From: an uncultured Bacilli bacterium
GTDB lineage: Bacteria > Bacillota_I > Bacilli_A > RF39 > UBA660
Length of the DNA stretch: 5,600 bases
Reading direction: 5' to 3'
Assembly (NCBI GenBank): GCA_934101625.1
Contig: CAKORV010000047.1
Location: 1 to 5,600 of the forward strand
The position numbers were made by a program, and so were the translations under genes. Positions 1 to 5,600 of this stretch are shown here, piece after piece; position 1 is the stretch's first letter, and each line of letters begins with the position of its first letter. Under the pieces are notes generated by a model. It was not told where the DNA came from. It made no database searches and worked only from the letters and a program-made list of their open reading frames with translations.

Positions 1-879
1 CCATTTCTAGATGCTGAAAGTGCTGAGTTACGTTTAAACTTTGTACATGATTCTATTGCAACCAATGGAATAGCATGTGTTATACGTAAAACTCCAGCTA
101 AGATAAGACTTAATAAAGATAAACTACTTGGTGAAAATTATGTATCTTTACAAATACATGATTTTCTATTCAAGTGTGTTGAAGGTCACTGCAATATAAT
201 TGTAAGTGGAGAAACTGGTAGTGGTAAAACTGAGTTGGTTAAATATTTGGCAAGTCATATAGCGGCTAATGAAAAGATTATCACAATAGAAGATACACTA
301 GAACTTCACTTAGATAAGATATTTCCACATAGAGATATAGTTGCTATGAAAACAAATAATATTGCTAGTTATAGTGATGTTCTTGTTACTTGTATGAGAC
401 AGAATCCTAAATGGATTTTGTTATCAGAAGTGCGTAGTGCTGAAGCAGTTACTGCAGTTAGAAACTCTATTTCAAGTGGTCATAATATCTTATCAACTAT
501 TCACTCTGAAAAAGCAAGTGGTATACCAATGCGTTTATATAGTTTGTTGGAGTCTAATCAAGAGGTTGATCAATTTTTAAGAGGTATGCATAGATATATT
601 CATTTAGGTGTACATGTTAAAGGTTATATGTCTAAGAGATATGGTAGATTTCAAAGGGAAATTGTTGAGGTATGTGAATTTTATGTAGATGATAACAATG
701 AAGCAAAGACTAATGTTCTTTATTCTAAGACAATGGATGGTCATGAGTCATATCATAATCCTACTAAATATTTACTTGATTATTTAGATGCACAAGGTAT
801 TTATTTACCAAGAGAAACTTTTGTTAAAGAAGGTAATGAGATTAAAGAAGCGGTGATTGAAAGTTTAGAGACAATGTAA
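1..879 (+). CDS. cpaF: CpaF/TadA/VirB11-family secretion ATPase, 5'-truncated by the window edge
   Basis: The frame is open from base 1 to TAA at 877-879, giving 292 residues; the N-terminus lies outside the window. Seen, numbered from the edge: a PFLDAES...LRLNFV stretch (1-15) and VIRKTP (27-32), like the pre-ATPase domain of CpaF; Walker A GETGSGKT (70-77); Asp box ITIEDTLEL (94-102); Walker B ILLSEVRSAEA (139-149) with Glu143 and Arg145; and a His box GHNILSTIHSEKA (160-172) with His168. This order is that of the PilT/GspE/VirB11 superfamily, whose cytosolic hexamers hydrolyse ATP to drive pilus assembly or secretion. The next two genes are TadB- and TadC-like, which favours a CpaF/TadA role over a retraction ATPase. 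One oddity is that the usual Gly before the Walker B Glu is Ser (LLSEVRS rather than the family's V-G-E-V/C-R-G). CpaF proteins usually run to about 380-480 residues, so perhaps 100 or more are missing. An internal TTG at 235 is not the start because it lies after Walker A. Confidence 0.93.
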   Translation, partial: PFLDAESAELRLNFVHDSIATNGIACVIRKTPAKIRLNKDKLLGENYVSLQIHDFLFKCVEGHCNIIVSGETGSGKTELVKYLASHIAANEKIITIEDTLELHLDKIFPHRDIVAMKTNNIASYSDVLVTCMRQNPKWILLSEVRSAEAVTAVRNSISSGHNILSTIHSEKASGIPMRLYSLLESNQEVDQFLRGMHRYIHLGVHVKGYMSKRYGRFQREIVEVCEFYVDDNNEAKTNVLYSKTMDGHESYHNPTKYLLDYLDAQGIYLPRETFVKEGNEIKEAVIESLETM

Positions 880-893
880 AGAGAGGTGAAGGT

Positions 894-1793
894 ATGTATA
901 CTGAGATATTAATTGTAGCAGCTATCCTTATTTTTCTTGTAGTATATAGAAAAAGTCAAGGAGAAAAATTTTATAAATATATATCTAGAAGTATTACTGA
1001 ACTTTATAATAAATATGCACCTTATTCATTTAAGGTAGTAAGAGAAAAGACTAAAGAATTAGGAAAAGAGTATACACCTAGACAATATGCTATTCAAGTA
1101 GCAATATTTGGAGTTTTGTCAGCAATTATATCTTATGCTTATTTCTATAGTATTATAGTTTCTATTATTTATGTAATAGCGGCTATTATGTTTGTTCCTT
1201 ATTTAGCTTATTTAAGATGTAATAAAGTTTATAGTGAGTTTATTTTTGAACAAATACAAGTTTATAGTACCAATGTTATAATGGAATTTAATACTACTCA
1301 ATCTTTTGTTAAATCTCTTGAAGGTGTAAGAGATAGTGGAGTATTAGAAGATCCTGTACTAGCTGATGTTAATGAGATGATATCTATTGCATATAGTAGT
1401 AGTACTATTGATGAAGCAATTGAGTATATGAATAGTAAGTATGATTTCTATGTAATTAGAAATATGCATCAATTGTTTTTACAAATAACTAAAGAAGGTT
1501 CTAAGGATAGTGGAGAAGCACTTGAAGGTATGCTTCAAGACATAGATATGTTGGTTGAAAATGTTTATAGAGATAGAATAGATAGACAAACATTCCATAA
1601 ACAATTTTTGACATTTGGTGTTGCACTATACTTCTTAGTAGCAGTAATTCAATTTTTACTAGGTAGAGATAGTTATGTTCAATTAACACAATTATTCTAT
1701 GTAAGATTAATGTTACATGCTATTATTATGATTAATACTTATTTCTTAGTAAGTGGAGAAAAATATTATAACGAGGATGTGGGTGCCGAATGA
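894..1793 (+). CDS. tadB: TadB-like integral membrane protein (type II secretion F / GspF-like fold)
   Basis: A 299-residue membrane protein. ATG at 894 is preceded by a strong Shine-Dalgarno GAGAGGTG (881-888), and the gap to the upstream ATPase stop is only 14 bases. Hydrophobic segments lie at about residues 4-18, 66-84, 86-106, 239-257 and 265-287. Between the third and fourth segments is a roughly 130-residue soluble, helical, charged region (110-238), matching the cytoplasmic four-helix T2SSF domain of TadB/GspF proteins. In Tad systems TadB and TadC form the inner-membrane platform on which the TadA ATPase acts. The assignment rests on topology, length (TadB is usually near 300 residues) and its place directly after a CpaF-type ATPase; sequence motifs in this family are weak. 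It ends at TGA 1791-1793 and overlaps the next start by ATGA, which implies translational coupling. Confidence 0.8.
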   Translation: MYTEILIVAAILIFLVVYRKSQGEKFYKYISRSITELYNKYAPYSFKVVREKTKELGKEYTPRQYAIQVAIFGVLSAIISYAYFYSIIVSIIYVIAAIMFVPYLAYLRCNKVYSEFIFEQIQVYSTNVIMEFNTTQSFVKSLEGVRDSGVLEDPVLADVNEMISIAYSSSTIDEAIEYMNSKYDFYVIRNMHQLFLQITKEGSKDSGEALEGMLQDIDMLVENVYRDRIDRQTFHKQFLTFGVALYFLVAVIQFLLGRDSYVQLTQLFYVRLMLHAIIMINTYFLVSGEKYYNEDVGAE

Positions 1794-2581
1794 TGTGGGA
1801 AATTGCAGTTATTGGTGTCTTACTTGTTGTATTATTACTTGCTCAAGGTAAAATAGATGGCAATAAATTTATTAAAGATAATGAAAAGATATTTAAATTA
1901 TTAAGGGAAGATGATTATGACTTTTTGGTTGAAGCAAAGTATGGAGATGGAGTAGATGCTAATGCTTTGTTTGAAAAGAGGGTTAAAGATGGTCTTTTGG
2001 TATTGCTTTTATTAGTTGTTATATTTATTGGTAATTTAAGTTTTTTGAATTTGATTGTATGTTTTATTATAGCATATCTTGTATTTAAATCTGGATATTC
2101 TAATTTAAAATCATATTACAAGAAACATTTACATGAAATTAATTTATTATTACCATATTACTTAAAGAGTTTGGAAATATTAATCCAACACTATACAGTT
2201 CCAGTAGCAATTACTAAGAGTGTTGATCAAGCTCCTGCTATATTTAAGGACGGTCTTAAGGAATTGATAGCAAGTATTAATGCTGGTGATTCAACTATTG
2301 ATCCATATATGGCTTTTGCAATTAGATATCCTGTTAGGGATTCAATGAGAATGATGAGACTTTTATATAGATTAGGTTTAGGTAATCAGGAGAGAAAACA
2401 AGATCAATTAATAGTTTTTTCTAGAACAATATCTAATTTACAAGCTAAGAGTCGTGAAACTAAGTATAAAGAAAGACTTGAAAGAATGGAAAAAAGGACT
2501 ATGGTTATGTTATCAACTACAGGTGTTGGTGTAATGATAATCTTATTACTTGCTATACTTAGAATGTTTAAGACTATGTAA
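1790..2581 (+). CDS. tadC: TadC-like integral membrane protein (type II secretion F / GspF-like fold)
   Basis: A 263-residue membrane protein, or 262 if the second of two adjacent in-frame ATGs (1790, 1793) is used. Its start overlaps the TadB-like stop in an ATGA junction. GAGG (1773-1776) and GGGTG (1781-1785) are the ribosome-binding candidates, both inside the upstream gene. Hydrophobic segments lie at about residues 4-19, 67-82, 84-100 and 238-258. The soluble region at 101-237 contains LLLPYYLKSLEILIQHY (119-135) and a run of basic/helical residues before the last membrane span, as in the T2SSF domain. TadC is the expected partner of TadB in the platform under the CpaF/TadA ATPase. It is the last gene of the operon: a strong terminator palindrome begins at its stop codon. 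The TadC label depends on order and topology; a generic 'type II secretion F family protein' is the safer minimum call. Confidence 0.78.
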   Translation: MMWEIAVIGVLLVVLLLAQGKIDGNKFIKDNEKIFKLLREDDYDFLVEAKYGDGVDANALFEKRVKDGLLVLLLLVVIFIGNLSFLNLIVCFIIAYLVFKSGYSNLKSYYKKHLHEINLLLPYYLKSLEILIQHYTVPVAITKSVDQAPAIFKDGLKELIASINAGDSTIDPYMAFAIRYPVRDSMRMMRLLYRLGLGNQERKQDQLIVFSRTISNLQAKSRETKYKERLERMEKRTMVMLSTTGVGVMIILLLAILRMFKTM

Positions 2582-2603
2582 AGTGGAAATTTCCACTTTT
2601 TTT
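2580..2603 (+). terminator. Rho-independent terminator of the Tad-like operon
   Basis: A perfect 20-base palindrome, AAAGTGGAAATTTCCACTTT (2580-2599), overlaps the tadC-like stop codon. It can fold as an 8-bp stem with an AATT loop. The right arm runs straight into a run of seven T (2597-2603), the form of an intrinsic terminator on the + strand. There is no T run on the other side, so it should work in one direction only. It separates the ATPase/TadB/TadC operon from the coupling-protein gene. Confidence 0.85.
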
Positions 2604-2633
2604 CTTTATATACTATTTTTTTTTTAGAAAATT

Positions 2634-2642
2634 TGATACAAT
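2634..2642 (+). promoter_or_regulatory. Candidate extended -10 promoter for the coupling-protein gene
   Basis: TGATACAAT (2634-2642) combines an extended -10 TG with TACAAT, one mismatch from TATAAT. It lies about 30 bases before the ATG at 2673 and just after a strong terminator, where a new promoter is expected. There is no convincing -35; the corresponding place holds a T10 tract (2616-2625). Transcription would begin near 2649, leaving a leader of about 24 bases that carries the Shine-Dalgarno AAAGAGGGTG (2655-2664). AT-rich DNA makes chance -10 matches common, so this is moderate evidence. Confidence 0.5.
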
Positions 2643-2672
2643 TAGTTTATAGACAAAGAGGGTGTATTATCT

Positions 2673-5258
2673 ATGAAATTAAAATTTACTGCTAAACCTA
2701 AAGATGCTTTAATATTTTTATTGTTTGCAATCTTTTTATTATATTTAGTTGCTATTGGTGTTATGAATATTAGGTATATAGCTGTTTATAATAGATTTTG
2801 GGGATTAAATCCATTTCCAGCATTTGGAAGAGAGTTTATTTTAACTACTATTACATTATATACTTTAGCATTACTTGCTGTTATTATGGGAACTAGTGAT
2901 AAGTTTTATAGTAGAGAAAAAGGTTTTGGATTTGGTAAAGCAAAAGAAAAAGATGAGGCTGGATGGGCTCGTTGGATGAAAGATGATGAAATGAAAAATG
3001 CTTATAATGTTAAGAAAATTGTTTTAAATGAAGATACTTATGAGCATGCTGGAATACCAATTATTTTAAATGATAAAGAAGCTTGGGTAGATGATGGAGA
3101 AAATCATAGTTTAATTATTGGTGCTTCTGGTAGTGGTAAGACTGCTACGATACTTGATCCACAAGTTAAGATTTTAGGTAAGGCTGGAGAAAGTATGGTT
3201 ATTACCGATCCTAAAGGCGAAATTTATGAACATAATGCTAATATGTTGAGAGATAAAGGTTATAATGTTGTTATAGTAAATTTTCGTGATCCAGAACAAG
3301 GAAGTGCTTGGAATCCATTAACTTTACCATATCAATATTATAAAATGGGTAAAGAAGATAAAGCTATGGAACTTTTAGAAGACTTAGCTACAAATATATT
3401 AGTTGATGCTAATAATAATGATCCATTCTGGCAAAAGAGTGCTGCAGACTATTTCACTGGACTTGCTTTGGGATTGTTTGAAGATGCTAAAAGTGAGAAA
3501 GAAGTTAATTTAAATAGTATAAATGCTATGAGTACTTTTGGTGAAGATAGATGTGGTGCTAGTAAATATGATAAAGAGTATTTTAAAATAAAGGGTGAAC
3601 TTTCTAGTGCGTATATAAGTGCATCTGCAACTGTTATGGCACCGGCTGATACTAAAGGTGGTATTACATCTACATTTAGACAAAAGATAAGAATATTTTC
3701 AAGTCGTCCAAAATTAGCAGAAATGTTAAGTTATACAGATTTTGATGTTAGAAAAATTGGTAGTGAAAAAACGGCTATATTCTTAAAAGTTCATGATGAA
3801 AAAACTACATATCATGCATTAGCAACTATTTTTGTTAAACAAGTTTATGAATGTTTAATTGATGAAGCACAAAAAACTGATAATCTTAAATTAAAAGTTA
3901 GAACTAATTTTATTCTAGATGAGTTTGCAAATATGCCTGCTTTAAAAGATGTAGAAAGTATGATTACTGCATCTCGTTCAAGAAATATTAGATTTAGTTT
4001 TGGTATTCAAAACTTTAGTCAACTTAATAAAGTTTATGGTAAAGAAGTAGCAGAAACTATTAAAGGTAACTGTGGTAATATGTTCTATTTGATTACAACT
4101 GAATATGCTGCTTTGGAAGAGATTAGTAAGCTTTTAGGAGATGTAAAACCTAAAGTAGAAAAAGATAAACCTCAACCACCAATTAGACCACTTATGACTG
4201 TAAGTGATTTACAACAGATGAAAAAGTTTGAGATGATTATTAAAAGATTTAGAAACCAACCATTTAAAACTAAACATACACCTACATTTGAAATATTTAA
4301 ATCTAAAAAAGGTGGATGGGGATTTGAAGATACTATAAGTGGTTATCCTACAAGAGAAACTACTGAAATAGAGACTTTTGATATTAAAAAGTTTGTTGAT
4401 GAACATAGAAAAGATGAGTTTGGTGGAGAAAATCCTATGGGTGGAAATCCATTTATACCTCCATTTGGAATGCCTTCAATGAATAAGGGTATGTTTGGAA
4501 ATGATAATAATTCTTCTAACATAGATGACCTTGTTAAAAATATAGATGCACAGATTGCTAAACTTGAAGAGGAAGAAAGATTAGAAAAAGAAAAATTACA
4601 GAAAGAAGGAAAGTCTTCTCCTGATGAAAATGATTTTGAAAAGATTATTAATCAAAAATATGAAGAGTATAAAAATGGTGAATCTAAAGAAGAAAAAGAA
4701 GAAAAAGAAGAAAAAGAAGAAAAATTACCTGTTCAAGATGATGAAATTTTCGATTTTAAAGAGGAAGAAAGTAATGTTAATGTTGATGATTTAATAAAAA
4801 GAATTGATGCTAAAATTGCTGAGTTAGAACAACAAGAAGAATTAGAAAAAGAAAAACAAAATGATGAGAAAGTAGAAGAAACTACAAATAATATATTTGA
4901 TTATGATATGTCAAAATTTGAAGAAGATAAAGAGGAAAAAGTTAATAGTGATTTGGATTCATTAAATCCTTTTATGGAAAATGATAATGAACAAATTACT
5001 GAAGAGGTAAAACCAGTAAGTGAAGATATTGTTGATGAAAGAGATGATATTTTTAATGATTTATTAAGGGTAGAACCTACTAAAGAAGAAAGTAGTAAAA
5101 TAGATGATACATTTATTAAAGAAGCAAATGATATACAAGATGATATAGAAGAAGAAATAGAGAAACCTAATATTAATATAGATGTTGATAGTATAGTAGT
5201 AGATGATAATATTACTGATGATGAATTTTTTGATGATTTCTTTGGAGATGAAGATTAA
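2673..5258 (+). CDS. virD4: VirD4/TraG-type type IV secretion coupling protein with long acidic C-terminal tail
   Basis: An 861-residue protein. ATG at 2673 follows Shine-Dalgarno AAAGAGGGTG (2655-2664). Seen: two N-terminal membrane spans (about 12-32 and 55-73) with a short external loop; Walker A GASGSGKT (150-157); the VirD4-typical MVITDPKGEIYE (175-186); a helical insertion probably equal to the all-alpha domain (about 240-330); Walker B NFILDEFANMP (412-422); a following ASRSRNIRFSFGIQNFSQL (433-451); and the core end PLMTVSDLQQMKKFE (506-520). Coupling proteins are membrane-anchored hexameric ATPases that recruit relaxase-DNA or effector proteins to a type IV secretion channel. Gram-positive relatives usually run to about 600 residues. 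Here about 280 extra residues follow: a Gly/Met/Pro/Phe-rich linker (584-609), then a very acidic tail with a duplicated helix (616-645, 703-732) and a KEE repeat (672-684). Tails of this kind bind substrates or adaptors in some VirD4/DotL/TraD proteins; that role here is inferred. It is separated from the Tad-like operon by a terminator but has the same direction. Confidence 0.92.
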   Translation: MKLKFTAKPKDALIFLLFAIFLLYLVAIGVMNIRYIAVYNRFWGLNPFPAFGREFILTTITLYTLALLAVIMGTSDKFYSREKGFGFGKAKEKDEAGWARWMKDDEMKNAYNVKKIVLNEDTYEHAGIPIILNDKEAWVDDGENHSLIIGASGSGKTATILDPQVKILGKAGESMVITDPKGEIYEHNANMLRDKGYNVVIVNFRDPEQGSAWNPLTLPYQYYKMGKEDKAMELLEDLATNILVDANNNDPFWQKSAADYFTGLALGLFEDAKSEKEVNLNSINAMSTFGEDRCGASKYDKEYFKIKGELSSAYISASATVMAPADTKGGITSTFRQKIRIFSSRPKLAEMLSYTDFDVRKIGSEKTAIFLKVHDEKTTYHALATIFVKQVYECLIDEAQKTDNLKLKVRTNFILDEFANMPALKDVESMITASRSRNIRFSFGIQNFSQLNKVYGKEVAETIKGNCGNMFYLITTEYAALEEISKLLGDVKPKVEKDKPQPPIRPLMTVSDLQQMKKFEMIIKRFRNQPFKTKHTPTFEIFKSKKGGWGFEDTISGYPTRETTEIETFDIKKFVDEHRKDEFGGENPMGGNPFIPPFGMPSMNKGMFGNDNNSSNIDDLVKNIDAQIAKLEEEERLEKEKLQKEGKSSPDENDFEKIINQKYEEYKNGESKEEKEEKEEKEEKLPVQDDEIFDFKEEESNVNVDDLIKRIDAKIAELEQQEELEKEKQNDEKVEETTNNIFDYDMSKFEEDKEEKVNSDLDSLNPFMENDNEQITEEVKPVSEDIVDERDDIFNDLLRVEPTKEESSKIDDTFIKEANDIQDDIEEEIEKPNINIDVDSIVVDDNITDDEFFDDFFGDED
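4518..4607 (+). repeat. Duplicated helical module in the coupling-protein tail, copy 1
   Basis: This encodes residues 616-645, beginning NIDDLVKNIDAQIAKLEEE. It aligns without gaps to residues 703-732 (copy 2), with 19 of 30 positions identical by direct comparison. Leu/Ile residues at 620, 624, 628, 631 and 637 fall on one face, so an amphipathic or coiled-coil helix is likely. The copies differ at many DNA positions, which points to an old duplication kept for function. Confidence 0.8.
4686..4724 (+). repeat. Tandem 9-bp repeat AAAGAAGAA (KEE) in the coupling-protein gene
   Basis: Four perfect copies of AAAGAAGAA (4686-4721) plus a partial AAA, encoding Lys-Glu-Glu repeats at residues 672-684. 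It sits between the two helical modules. The unit is a multiple of three, so slippage would lengthen or shorten the tail without breaking the frame. Confidence 0.9.
4779..4868 (+). repeat. Duplicated helical module in the coupling-protein tail, copy 2
   Basis: This encodes residues 703-732, beginning NVDDLIKRIDAKIAELEQQ. It is the second copy of the module at 616-645, with start points 87 residues (261 bases) apart. The DDL-K--IDA-IA-LE core and the LEKEK end are kept, while most differences are at exposed polar positions. Confidence 0.8.
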
Positions 5259-5285
5259 GGTCTTAGTGACTTTTTTCTTTTTTTT
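5257..5285 (+). terminator. Probable weak intrinsic terminator after the coupling-protein gene
   Basis: AAGGTC (5257-5262) can pair with GACTTT (5268-5273) across a five-base loop, including one G-U pair. The stem runs into T6, a C and T8 (5271-5285). The stem is short and starts within the stop codon, so termination may be partial and some read-through into the rhodanese gene is possible. Confidence 0.55.
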
Positions 5286-5299
5286 GAATAATATATTAT

Positions 5300-5305
5300 A
5301 GGTGG
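5300..5305 (+). promoter_or_regulatory. Ribosome binding site that fixes the rhodanese start
   Basis: AGGTGG lies five bases before ATG 5311. The in-frame GTG at 5302 is inside this Shine-Dalgarno sequence and has no site of its own, so ATG 5311 is the better start. Confidence 0.75.
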
Positions 5306-5310
5306 TTTCT

Positions 5311-5568
5311 ATGTATGTAGAAAAATATAATAATTTAAGAAATAGAAGAAATATAAAAATAATTGATTTGCAAGATAGGTATGAATATCAAATACATCAT
5401 TTACCTAATTCTTATAATATTCCATATGATGATTTGATGAATAATTATAGAGTGTATCTAAATAAATATGATAATTATTATGTTTACTGTAAAAGTGGTA
5501 AATTAAGTAAAAGAGTATCTACTGTTTTGTCTTATTTGGGGTATAATGTAAATGTAGTTGAAGAATAA
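5311..5568 (+). CDS. Small single-domain rhodanese-like protein
   Basis: An 85-residue cytosolic protein with no signal peptide or membrane span. The start ATG 5311 is chosen because AGGTGG (5300-5305) sits at the right distance. Seen: a strand IKIIDLQDRYEYQIHHLPNS (15-34), matching the rhodanese 'D-R...Y...HIPGA-NIP' region and followed by YNIPYDDL; then YYVYCKSGKLSKR (56-68), where Cys60 starts the active-site loop; then a helix ending in LGYNV. Single-domain rhodaneses (PspE/GlpE type) carry a persulfide on this cysteine and transfer sulfur, or act in thiol redox chemistry; the substrate here cannot be told. The protein ends at VVEE, about ten residues before the usual final G-G-x-x-x-W helix, so it is slightly short. 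It is rich in Tyr (14) and Asn (12). It follows the coupling-protein gene by 52 bases and a weak terminator. No functional link to secretion is evident. Confidence 0.8.
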   Translation: MYVEKYNNLRNRRNIKIIDLQDRYEYQIHHLPNSYNIPYDDLMNNYRVYLNKYDNYYVYCKSGKLSKRVSTVLSYLGYNVNVVEE

Positions 5569-5585
5569 TATAAATATATTATAAT
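5558..5585 (+). promoter_or_regulatory. Possible promoter for a gene beyond the right edge
   Basis: TTGAAG (5558-5563), a 16-base spacer and a perfect TATAAT (5580-5585) resemble a sigma-A promoter, overlapping the end of the rhodanese gene. AGAAGGGA (5592-5599) looks like a Shine-Dalgarno site for a gene starting just outside the window. A transcript from this promoter would start almost at that site, which is unusually close, and the DNA is very AT-rich, so confidence is low. Confidence 0.3.
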
Positions 5586-5600
5586 AGTATTAGAAGGGAT

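Noticed and set aside
235..879. TTG at 235 as the start of the secretion ATPase
   Set aside because: The same frame is open to base 1, and Walker A and N-terminal CpaF-like sequence lie before it. The gene is cut by the window edge rather than starting here.
1501..1689. Minus-strand open frame of 62 codons
   Set aside because: It is antisense to the TadB-like gene, has no ribosome binding site or recognisable domain, and is expected by chance.
1791..1793. TGA read as tryptophan (Mycoplasma-type code)
   Set aside because: The ATGA overlap with the next gene fits a true stop, tryptophan is written TGG throughout, and no conserved sequence follows the TGA in the same frame.
4209..4406. Minus-strand open frame of 65 codons
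   Set aside because: It is antisense to the coupling-protein gene; its Phe/Lys/Ser-rich product mirrors the Lys-rich coding sequence and has no support as a gene.
5284..5299. Promoter -10 boxes (TAATAT, TATTAT) just before the rhodanese gene
   Set aside because: The transcript would begin at or inside the Shine-Dalgarno site, no -35 is visible, and such matches are frequent in this AT-rich spacer.
5302..5310. GTG at 5302 as the rhodanese start
   Set aside because: It lies inside the AGGTGG ribosome binding site that is well placed for ATG 5311, and adds only three residues with no family similarity.
5569..5600. Read-through or frameshift restoring the missing rhodanese C-terminus (V-L-E-G after the stop)
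   Set aside because: The sequence between is unlike the rhodanese fold and the stretch looks like a promoter and Shine-Dalgarno region. The resemblance is only four residues.
1..5600. RNA genes, CRISPR array, insertion sequence, attachment site or relaxase
   Set aside because: No tRNA-like cloverleaf, spaced direct repeats, transposase, terminal inverted repeats or relaxase motifs were seen. Intergenic space is too small for most of these.

Overview
The window is AT-rich, roughly 30% G+C by eye. It has AGA-dominated arginine codons, strong Shine-Dalgarno sites and T-rich intrinsic terminators. This points to a low-G+C Gram-positive bacterium (Bacillota, or a related uncultured gut-type lineage). 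TGA acts as a stop codon (tadB-like gene) and tryptophan is TGG, so this is not a Mycoplasma-type code. Nothing in the window fixes the species.

Layout: all genes are on the + strand. Bases 1-2581 hold a tight three-gene operon: the C-terminal part of a CpaF/TadA/VirB11-type secretion ATPase (cut by the left edge), a TadB-like membrane protein and a TadC-like membrane protein. The TadB- and TadC-like genes overlap by ATGA. A perfect palindrome followed by a T run (2580-2603) ends this operon. A short intergenic stretch with a T10 run and an extended -10 promoter candidate leads into a large gene (2673-5258) for a VirD4/TraG-type type IV coupling protein of 861 residues. Its last ~280 residues form an unusual acidic, repeat-bearing tail. 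A weaker T-rich terminator follows, then a small single-domain rhodanese-like gene (5311-5568). The right edge holds a possible promoter and a Shine-Dalgarno-like sequence for a gene beyond the window.

Working together: the ATPase would power, and the TadB/TadC-like pair would form, the inner-membrane platform of a Tad-like secretion or pilus machine. The VirD4-like ATPase normally brings DNA-protein or protein substrates to a type IV secretion channel. Their adjacency suggests a hybrid export or conjugation apparatus in which the CpaF-like protein fills the VirB11 role and the coupling protein selects cargo, perhaps through its acidic tail. No relaxase, VirB4, pilin, prepilin peptidase or integrase lies in the window, so the mobile-element or effector-export reading is an inference. 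The rhodanese looks like ordinary downstream cargo or housekeeping content rather than part of the machine.

The most noteworthy signals are the Tad + VirD4 combination and the structured acidic tail. The tail has a duplicated amphipathic helix, an aromatic-acidic motif recurring about every 50 residues, and a perfect 9-bp tandem repeat.
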